Source: Agelas oroides (lineage: Eukaryota; Porifera; Demospongiae; Agelasida; Agelasidae). From it: DNA of 64,000 bases. Within the stretch, counting starts at the first letter, position 1. Every line of letters starts with the position of its first letter. Below, piece by piece: positions 52,481-63,500 of the stretch. The notes under the pieces were generated by a model, which was given only the letters and a program-made list of their open reading frames with translations, did not search any database and was not told the origin of the DNA. Location: assembly GCA_949130485.1 (NCBI GenBank), contig OX422193.1, positions 2,854,371 through 2,918,370 of the forward strand, in the 5' to 3' direction. The position numbers and the translations under genes are program-made.

Positions 52481-53720
52481 ACCCTGGCTCGACCCGACTC
52501 TACCTCACTCTACCACACTCTACCCCGTCTCTACCTCACTCTCCCACACTCTAACCCGGCTCTACCTCACTCTACGACACTCTACCCTGGCTCATCCCGA
52601 CTCTACCTTACTCTACCACACTCTACCCTGTCTCGACCCAACTCTACCTTACTCTACCACACTCTACCCCGACTCTACCTCACTCCACCACATTCTACCT
52701 TGGCTAGACCAGACTCTACCTCACTCTACCACACTCTACCCCGACTCTACCACACTCTACCACACTCTCCCCTGATTCGACCCGACTCTACCTCACTCTA
52801 CCACGCTCTACCCCGACTCTACCTCACTCTACCACACTCTACCCTTACTCTACCTCAATCTACCTCACTCTACCCTGGCTCAACCCGACTCTCTATCACT
52901 CTACCACACTCTACCCTTGCTCCACCCGACTCTACCTCACTCTACCACACTCTACCCCGACTCTACCTCACTCTACCACACTATACCCTGGCTCATCCCG
53001 ACTCTACCTTACTCTACCACACTCTACCCTGTCTCGACCCAACTCTACCTCACTCTACCACACTCTACCCCGACTCTACCTCACTCTACCACATTCTACC
53101 ATGGCTAGACCAGACTCTACCTCACTCTACCACACTCTACCCTGGCTCAAGCCGACTCTACCTCACTCTATCACATTCTACCCTCGCTCGACCCGACTCT
53201 ACCTCACTCTACCTCACTCTACCACACTCTATTCTGGCTCGACCTGACCCCACCACACTCTACCACACTCTCCCCTGGCTCGGCCCGACTCTACCTCACT
53301 CTACCACGCTCTACCCCGATTCTACCTCACTCTACCACACTCTACCCTTACTCTACCTCAATCTACCTCACTCTACCCTGGCTTAAACCGACTCTCTATC
53401 ACTCTACCACACTCTACCCTTGCTCCACCCGACTCTACCTCACTCTACCACACTGTATCCCGAGTCTACCTCACTCTACCACACTATACCCTGGCTCGAC
53501 CCGACTCTACCTCACTCTACCACTCTCTACCCTGGCTCGACCCGACTCTACCTCATTCTATCACACACTACCCCGACTCTACATCAATCTACCCCACTCT
53601 ACCCTGGCTCATCCCGACTCTACCTCACTCTACCACACTCTACCCTGGCTCGACCCGACTCTACCTCACTCTACCACACTCTACCCTGACTCTACCTCAC
53701 TCTCCCACTCTCTACCCTGG
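52481..53720 (+). repeat. Satellite block related to the 1654-bp unit
   Basis: Matches 56743-57980 at a 4262-bp offset (52700/56962, 52917/57179), with GATTCGACCCG, CTCGGCCCG and CCCTTACTC modules. From 53420 it also matches 59336 onward at a 5916-bp offset. Private changes include CCCGAGTCTACC near 53460 and CTTAAACCG near 53383. Confidence 0.82.
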
Positions 53721-54028
53721 CTCGACACGACTCTACCTCACTCTACCACACTCTACCACACTCTACACCGACTCTACCTCACTCTACCACTCTCTTCCCC
53801 GACTCTACCTCCCTCTACCACACTCTACCCTGGCTCGACCAGACACACCCTCACTCTACCACACTCTACCATGGCTCGACACGACTCTACCTCACTCTAC
53901 CACACTCTACCACACTCTACACCGACTCTACCTCACTCTACCACTCTCTTCCCCGACTCTACCTCCCTCTACCACACTCTACCCTGGCTCGACCAGACAC
54001 ACCCTCACTCTACCACACTCTACCATGG
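53721..54028 (+). repeat. 154-bp tandem duplication
   Basis: CTCGACACG occurs at 53721, 53875 and 54029, each 154 bp apart. The two intervals carry the same CTACACCGAC, CTCTCTTCCCCG, CTACCTCCCTC, CACACCCTCAC order. 154 equals three 41-mers plus one 31-mer. The corresponding region at 59637 has a single copy, which explains the offset change from 5916 to 5762. Confidence 0.9.
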
Positions 54029-55098
54029 CTCGACACGACTCTACCTCACTCTACCACACTCTACCCCGACTCTATATCACTCTACCTCACTCTACATTGA
54101 CTCTACCTCACTCTACCACACTCTACCCTGGCTCGACCAGACTGTACCTCACTCTACCACACTCTACCAATGCTCGACACGACTCTACCTCACTCTACCA
54201 CACTCTACCCTGGCTCGATCAGACACACCCTCACTCTACCACACTCTACCATGGCTCGACACGACTCTACCTCACTCTACCACACTCTACCCCAACTCTA
54301 TATCACTCTACCTCACTCTACCTTGAATCTACCTCACTCTACCACACTCTACCCTGGCTCGACCAGACTCTACCTCACTCTACCACACTCTACCCTGGCT
54401 CGACACGACTCTACCTCACTCTACCGCACTCTACCCTTGCTCGACCCGACTCTACCTCACTCTACCACACTCTACCAATGCTCGACACGACTCTACCTCA
54501 CTCTACCACACTCTACCCTGGCTCGATCAGACACACCCTCACTCTACCACACTCTACCATGGCTCGACACGACTCTACCTCACTCAACCACACTCTACCC
54601 CAACTCTATATCACTCTACCTCACTCTACCTTGAATCTACCTCACTCTACCACACTCTACACTGTCTCGACCAGACTCTACCTCACTCTACCACACTCTA
54701 CCATGGCTCGACACGACTCTACCTCACTCTACCACACTCTACCCCAACTCTACCTGTCTCTACCTCACTCTACCTTGAGTCTACCTCACTCTACCACACT
54801 CTACCCTGGCTCGACCCGACTCTACCTCACTCTACCACACTCTACCCTGCCTCCACCCGACTCTACCTCAGTCTACCACACCCTAGTCTGGGTCGACCTG
54901 ACTCTACCTCACTCTACCACGCTCTACCCCGACTCTACCTCACTCTACCACACTCTACCCTTACTCTACCTGAATCTGCCACACTCTACCCTGGCTCAAC
55001 CATACTCTCTATCACACTACCACACTCTACCCTGCCTCCACCCGACTCTACCTCACACTACCACACTCTACCCTAGCTCGACCCGACTCTACCTCACT
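54029..55098 (+). repeat. Satellite block with CCAATGCTCG and CCTTGAATC modules
   Basis: Two passes through the AATGCTCGACACG, CTCGATCAGACACACC and CCCCAACTCTATATC modules (54170-54330 and 54474-54640), about 304 bp apart. CCCTAGTCTGGGTCG near 54882 and CCTGAATCTGCC near 54968 recur at 60523 and 60608. A 372-codon open frame at 54025 is satellite only. Confidence 0.8.
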
Positions 55099-56309
55099 GT
55101 ACCACACTCTTCCCCGACTCTACCTCACTCTACCACACTCTAATCTGGCTCGACCCGACTCTACCTCACTCTACCACACTCTGCACCGACTCTACCTCAC
55201 TCTAACACTCTCTTCACCGACTCTACCTCACTCTACCACATTCTACCCTGGCTCATCCCGACTCTGCCTCACTCTACCTCACTCTACCGTGGCTCTGCCC
55301 GACTCTACCTCACTCTACCACAATCTATCCTGGCTCAACCCGACTCTACCTCACTCTACCACCTTCTACCCTGGCTCGACCCGACCCTACCACACTCTAC
55401 CCGACTCTACCTCACTCTAACACACTCCACCCCGACTCTACCTCACTCTACCACACTCTACCCTGGGTCGAACCGATTCTACCTCAGTCTACCACACTCT
55501 ACCCTGGATCGACCCGACTCTACCTCACTCTATCACACTCTACCCTGGCTCGACCCGACTCTACCTCACTCTAGCACTCTCTACCCTGGCTCAAACCGAC
55601 TCTACCTCACTCTACCACATTCTACCCTGGCTCGACCCGACTCTACCTCACTCTACCACACTCTGCCCTGGCTCGACCCGACTCTACCTCACCCTACCTC
55701 ACTATACCACACTCTACCCTCGCTCGACCCGACTCTACCTCACTCTACCAGACACTCTACCCTGGCTCATCCCAACTCTAACTCACTCTACCACACTCTA
55801 CCCTGGCTCGACCCTACTCTACCTCACTCTACCACACTCTACCCCGTCTCTACCTCACTCTACCACACTCTACCTTGGCTAGACCCGATTCTACCTCACT
55901 CTACCACACTCTACCCAGCCTAGACCCGAATCTACCTCACTCTCCCACACTCTACCCCGGCTCTACCTCACTCTACCACACTCTACCCTGGCTCATCCCG
56001 ACTCTACCTTACTCTACCACACTCTACCCTGTCTCAACCCAACTCTACCTCACTCTACCACACTCTACCCCGACTCTACCACACTACCACATTCTACCTT
56101 GGCTAGACCCGACTCTACCTCACTCTACCACACTCTACCCTGGCTCAAACCGACTCTACCTCACTCTACCACACTCTACCCAGGCTCGACCCGACTCTAC
56201 CTCTCTCTACCACACTCTACCCTGGCTCGACCCGACTCTACCTCACTCTACCACACTCTACCCCGGCTCTACCTCACTCTCCCACACTCTACCCCGGCTC
56301 TACCTCACT
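55099..56309 (+). repeat. Right-type HOR block, second copy
   Basis: Copy of 50940-52150 at a 4159-bp offset, with landmark at 55875. Visible differences include ATCTATCCTGG near 55326 (first copy ATCTATCGTGG) and CTACCAGACACTC near 55746 (first copy CTACCACACACTC). Confidence 0.87.
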
Positions 56310-59300
56310 CTACCACACTCTACCCTGGCTCGACCCGACTCTACCTCACTCTACCACACTCTACCCCGGCTCTACCTCACTCTCCCACACTCTACCCCGG
56401 CTCTACCTCACTCTACCACACTCTACCATGGCTCATCCCAACTCTAACTCACTCTACCACACTCTACCCTGGCTCGACCCGACTCTACCTCACTCTACCA
56501 CACTCTACACTAGCTCAATCCGACTCTACCTCACTCTATCACATTCTACTCTCGCTCGACCCGACTCTCCCTCACTCTACCACACTCTACCCCGACTCTA
56601 CCTCACTCTACCACACTCTACCCTGGCTCATCCGAACTCTAACTCACTCTACCACACTCTACCCTGGCTCGACCCGACTCTACCTCACTCTACCACACTC
56701 TACCCCGTCTCTACCTCACTCTACCACACTCTACCTTGGCTAGACCCGACTCTACCTCACTCTACCACACTCTACCCAGCCTAGACCCGAATCTACCTCA
56801 CTCTCCCACACTCTACCCCGGCTCTACCTCACTCTACGACACTCTACCCTGGCTCATCCCGACTCTACCTTACTCTACCACACTCTACCCTGTCTCGACC
56901 CAACTCTACCTTACTCTACCACACTCTACCCCGACTCTACCTCACTCCCCCACATTCTACCTTGGCTAGACCAGACTCTACCTCACTCTACCACACTCTA
57001 CCCCGACTCTACCACACTCTACCACACTCTCCCCTGATTCGACCCGACTCTACCTCACTCTACCACGCTCTACCCCGACTCTACCTCACTCTACCACACT
57101 CTACCCTTACTCTACCTCAATCTACCTCACTCTACCCTGGCTCAACCCGACTCTCTATCACTCTACCACACTCTACCCTTGCTCCACCCGACTCTACCTC
57201 ACTCTACCACACTCTACCCCGACTCTACCTCACTCTACCACACTATACCCTGGCTCATCCCGACTCTACCTTACTCTACCACACTCTACCCTGTCTCGAC
57301 CCAACTCTACCTCACTCTACCACACTCTACCCCGACTCTACCTCACTCTACCACATTCTACCTTGGCTAGACCAGACTCTACCTCACTCTACCACACTCT
57401 ACCCTGGCTCAAGCCGACTCTACCTCACTCTATCACATTCTACCCTCGCTCGACCCGACTCTACCTCACTCTACCTCACTCTACCACACTCTATTCTGGC
57501 TCGACCTGACCCCACCACACTCTACCACACTCTCCCCTGGCTCGGCCCGACTCTACCTCACTCTACCACGCTCTACCCCGATTCTACCTCACTCTACCAC
57601 ACTCTACCCTTACTCTACCTCAATCTACCTCACTCTACCCTGGCTCAACCCGACTCTCTATCACTCTACCACACTCTACCCTTGCTCCACCCGACTCTAC
57701 CTCACTCTACCACACTGTATCCCGACTCTACCTCACTCTACCACACTATACCCTGGCTCGACCCGACTCTACCTCACTCTACCACTCTCTACCCTGGCTC
57801 GACCCGACTCTACCTCATTCTATCACACACTACCCCGACTCTACATCAATCTACCCCACTCTACCCTGGCTCATCCCGACTCTACCTCACTCTACCACAC
57901 TCTACCCTGGCTCGACCCGACTCTACCTCACTCTACCACACTCTACCCTGACTCTACCTCACTCTACCACACTCTACCCTGGCTCGACCCGACTCTACCT
58001 CACTCTACCACACTCTACCCCGGCTCTACCTCACTCTCCCACACTCTACCCCGGCTCTACCTCACTCTACCACACTCTACCATGGCTCATCCCAACTCTA
58101 ACTCACTCTACCACACTCTACCCTGGCTCGACCCGACTCTACCTCACTCTACCACACTCTACACTAGCTCAATCCGACTCTACCTCACTCTATCACATTC
58201 TACTCTCGCTCGACCCGACTCTCCCTCACTCTACCACACTCTACCCCGACTCTACCTCACTCTACCACACTCTACCCTGGCTCATCCGAACTCTAACTCA
58301 CTCTACCACACTCTACCCTGGCTCGACCCGACTCTACCTCACTCTACCACACTCTACCCCGTCTCTACCTCACTCTACCACACTCTACCTTGGCTAGACC
58401 CGACTCTACCTCACTCTACCACACTCTACCCAGCCTAGACCCGAATCTACCTCACTCTCCCACACTCTACCCCGGCTCTACCTCACTCTACGACACTCTA
58501 CCCTGGCTCATCCCGACTCTACCTTACTCTACCACACTCTACCCTGTCTCGACCCAACTCTACCTTACTCTACCACACTCTACCCCGACTCTACCTCACT
58601 CCACCACATTCTACCTTGGCTAGACCAGACTCTACCTCACTCTACCACACTCTACCCTGACTCTACCACACTCTACCACACTCTCCCCTGATTCGACCCG
58701 ACTCTACCTCACTCTACCACGCTCTACCCCGACTCTACCTCACTCTACCACACTCCACCCTTACTCTACCTCAATCTACCTCACTCTACCCTGGCTCAAC
58801 CCGACTCTCTATCACTCTACCACACTCTACCCTTGCTCCACCCGACTCTACCTCACTCTACCACACTCTACCCCGACTCTACCTCACTCTACCACACTAT
58901 ACCCTGGCTCATCCCGACTCTACCTTACTCTACCACACTCTACCCTGTCTCGACCCAACTCTACCTCACTCTACCACACTCTACCCCGACTCTACCTCAC
59001 TCTACCACATTCTACCTTGGCTAGACCAGACTCTACCTCACTCTACCACACTCTACCCTGGCTCAAGCCGACTCTACCTCACTCTATCACATTCTACCCT
59101 CGCTCGACCCGACTCTACCTCACTCTACCTCACTCTACCACACTCTATTCTGGCTCGACCTGACCCCACCACACTCTACCACACTCTCCCCTGGCTCGGC
59201 CCGACTCTACCTCACTCTACCACGCTCTACCCCGATTCTACCTCACTCTACCACACTCTACCCTTACTCTACCTCAATCTACCTCACTCTACCCTGGCTC

Positions 59301-59617
59301 AACCCGACTCTCTATCACTCTACCACACTCTACCCTTGCTCCACCCGACTCTACCTCACTCTACCACACTGTATCCCGACTCTACCTCACTCTACCACAC
59401 TATACCCTGGCTCGACCCGACTCTACCTCACTCTACCACTCTCTACCCTGGCTCGACCCGACTCTACCTCATTCTATCACACACTACCCCGACTCTACAT
59501 CAATCTACCCCACTCTACCCTGGCTCATCCCGACTCTACCTCACTCTACCACACTCTACCCTGGCTCGACCCGACTCTACCTCACTCTACCACACTCTAC
59601 CCTGACTCTACCTCACT
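56310..59617 (+). repeat. 1654-bp tandem duplication (two adjacent copies)
   Basis: Landmarks 56736/58390, CCATGGCTCATCCC (56427/58081) and TTGCTCCACCC (57179/58833) are all 1654 bp apart. Copies are 56310-57963 and 57964-59617. Few differences are visible: CACTCCCCCACATTC near 56945 against CACTCCACCACATTC near 58599, CCCTGACTC near 58656 against CCCCGACTC, and CTCCACCC near 58755 against CTCTACCC. Confidence 0.92.
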
Positions 59618-60562
59618 CTCCCACTCTCTACCCTGGCTCGACACGACTCTACCTCACTCTACCACACTCTACCACACTCTACACCGACTCTACCTCACTC
59701 TACCACTCTCTTCCCCGACTCTACCTCCCTCTACCACACTCTACCCTGGCTCGACCAGACACACCCTCACTCTACCACACTCTACCATGGCTCGACACGA
59801 CTCTACCTCACTCTACCACACTCTACCCCGACTCTATATCACTCTACCTCACTCTACCTTGACTCTACCTCACTCTACCACACTCTACCCTGGCTCGACC
59901 AGACTGTACCTCACTCTACCACACTCTACCAATGCTCGACACGACTCTACCTCACTCTACCACACTCTACCCTGGCTCGATCAGACACACCCTCACTCTA
60001 CCACACTCTACCATGGCTCGACACGACTCTACCTCACTCTACCACACTCTACCCCAACTCTATATCACTCTACCTCACTCTACCTTGAATCTACCTCACT
60101 CTACCACACTCTACCCTGGCTCGACCAGACTCTACCTCACTCTACCACAGTCTACCCTGGCTCGACACGACTCTACCTCACTCTACCGCACTCTACCCTT
60201 GCTCGACCCGACTCTACCTCACTCTACCACACTCTACACCGACTCTACCTCACTCTACCACTCTCTTCCACGACTATACCTCACTCTACCACACTCTACA
60301 CTGTCTCGACCAGACTCTACCTCACTCTACCACACTCTACCATGGCTCGACACGACTCTACCTCACTCTACCACACTCTACCCCAACTCTACCTGTCTCT
60401 ACCTCACTCTACCTTGAGTCTACCTCACTCTACCACACTCTACCCTGGCTCGACCCGACTCTACCTCACTCTACCACACTCTACCCTGCCTCCACCCGAC
60501 TCTACCTCAGTCTACCACACCCTAGTCTGGGTCGACCTGACTCTACCTCACTCTACCACGCT
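59618..60562 (+). repeat. Satellite block related to 53700-54930
   Basis: Follows 53702 onward at offsets of 5916 then 5762 bp, through CACACCCTCAC, CCAATGCTCG, CTCGATCAG and CCTTGAATC modules. Near 60120-60300 it carries CACAGTCTACC and CTTCCACGAC and does not contain the second AATGCTCG pass. No gene; the 384-codon frame at 59787 is satellite. Confidence 0.8.
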
Positions 60563-63500
60563 CTACCCCGACTCTACCTCACTCTACCACACTCTACCCT
60601 TACTCTACCTGAATCTGCCACACTCTACCCTGGCTCAACCATACTCTCTATCACACTACCACACTCTACCCTGCCTCCACCCGACTCTACCTCACACTAC
60701 CACACTCTACCCTAGCTCGACCCGACTCTACCTCACTGTACCACACTCTATCATGGTTCGACCCGACTCTCCCTCACTCTACCACACTCTACCCTGTCTC
60801 GACCCAACTCTACCTCACTCTACCATGCTCTACCCCGACTCTACCTCACTCTACCACACTCTACCCTTACTCTACCTCAATCTACCACACTCTACCCTGG
60901 CTCAACCCGACTCTCTATCACTCTACCACACTCTGCCCTGACTCGACCCGACTCTGCCTCAATCTACCACACTCTACCCTGGGTCGACCGGACTCTACCT
61001 CACTCTACCACACTCTACCCTAGCTCGACCCGACACTACCTCACTCTACCACACTCTACCATGGTTCGACCCAACTCTCCCTCACTCTACCACACTCTAC
61101 ACTGGCTCGACCCGACTCTACCTCACTCTACCACACCCAACCCTTACTATACTTCAATCTACCACAATCTACCCTGGCTCAACCCGACTCTACTTCACTC
61201 TACCACCATCTAACCTGGCTCGACCCGACTCTCTTCCACACTCTACCCGACTTTACGTCACTCTAACACACTCTACCTCGACTCTACCTCACTCTACCAC
61301 ACTCTACCCTGGCTCGACCCGACTCTAGCTCAGTATACCACACTATAACCTGGCTCGACCCGACTCTACTTCACTCTACCACTCTCTACCCTGGCTCGAC
61401 CCGACTCTACCTCATTCTATCACACACTACCCCGACTCTACATCAATCTACCCCACTCTACCCTGGCTCATCCCGACTCTACCTCACTCTACCACACTCT
61501 ACCCTGGCTCGACCCGACTCTACCTCACTCTACCACACTCTTCCCCGACTCTACCTCACTCTACCACACTCTAATATGGCTCGACCCGACTCTACCTCAC
61601 TCTACCACACTCTACACCGACTCTACCTCACTCTAACACTCTCTTCCCCAACTCTACCTCACTCTACCACATTCTACCCTGGCTCATCCCGACTCTGCCT
61701 CACTCTACCTCACTCTACCGTGGCTCTGCCCGACTCTACCTCACTCTACCACAATCTATCCTGGCTCAACCCGACTCTACCTCACTCTACCACCTTCTAC
61801 CCTGGCTCGAACCGACCCTACCACACTCTACCCGACTCTACCTCACTCTAACACACTCCACACCGACTCCACCTCACTCTACGACACTCTACCCTGGGTC
61901 GAGCTGATTCTACCTCAGTCTACCACACTCTATCCTGGATCGACCCGACTCTATCTCACCCTATCACACTCTACCCTGGCTCGACCCGGCTCTACCTCAC
62001 TCTAACACTTTCTACCCTGGCTCAAACCGACTCTACCTCACTCTACCACATTCTACCCTGGCTCGACCCGACTCTACCTCACTCTACCACACTCTGCCCT
62101 GGCTCGACCCGACTCTACCTCAACCTACCTCACTATACCACACTCTACCCTCGCTCGACCCGACTCTACCTCACTCTACCACACTCTACACCGACTCTAC
62201 CTCACTCTACCACACTCTACCCAGGCTCAATCCGACTCTACCTCACTCTACCACACTCTACCCTGGCTCAAACCGACTCTACCTCACTCTACCACATTCT
62301 ACCCTGGGTCGACCCGACTCTACCTCTCTCTACCCCACTCTACCCTGGGTCGACCCGACTCTACCTCTCTCTACCCCACTCTACCCTGGCTCGACCCGAC
62401 TCTCCCTCACACTACCTCACTCTACCACACTCTACCCTGGGTCGACCTGACTCTACCTCACTCTACCACACTCTAACCCGACTCTACCTCACTCTACCAC
62501 ACTCTACCCTTACTCTACCTGAATCTGCCACACTCTACCCTGGCTCAACCATACTCTCTATCACACTACCACACTCTACCCTGCCTCCACCCGACTCTAC
62601 CTCACACTACCACACTCTACCCTAGCTCGACCCGACTCTACCTCACTGTACCACACTCTATCATGGTTCGACCCGACTCTCCCTCACTCTACCACACTCT
62701 ACCCTGGCTCGACCCAACTCTACCTCACTCTACCATGCTCTACCCCGACTCTACCTCACTCTACCACACTCTACCCTTACTCTACCTCAATCTACCACAC
62801 TCTACCCTGGCTCAACCCGACTCTCTATCACTCTACCACACTCTGCCCTGACTCGACCCGACTCTGCCTCAATCTACCACACTCTACCCTGGGTCGACCG
62901 GACTCTACCTCACTCTACCACACTCTACCCTAGCTCGACCCGACACTACCTCACTCTACCACACTCTACCATGGTTCGACCCAACTCTCCCTCACTCTAC
63001 CACACTCTACACTGGCTCGACCAGACTCTACCTCACTCTACCACACCCAACCCTTACTATACTTCAATCTACCACAATCTACCCTGGCTCAACCCGACTC
63101 TACTTCACTCTACCACCATCTAACCTGGCTCGACCCGACTCTCTTCCACACTCTACCCGACTTTACGTCACTCTAACACACTCTACCTCGACTCTACCTC
63201 ACTCTACCACACTCTACCCTGGCTCGACCCGACTCTAGCTCAGTATACCACACTATAACCTGGCTCGACCCGACTCTACTTCACTCTACCACTCTCTACC
63301 CTGGCTCGACCCGACTCTACCTCATTCTATCACACACTACCCCGACTCTACATCAATCTACCCCACTCTACCCTGGCTCATCCCGACTCTACCTCACTCT
63401 ACCACACTCTACCCTGGCTCGACCCGACTCTACCTCACTCTACCACACTCTTCCCCGACTCTACCTCACTCTACCACACTCTAATATGGCTCGACCCGAC

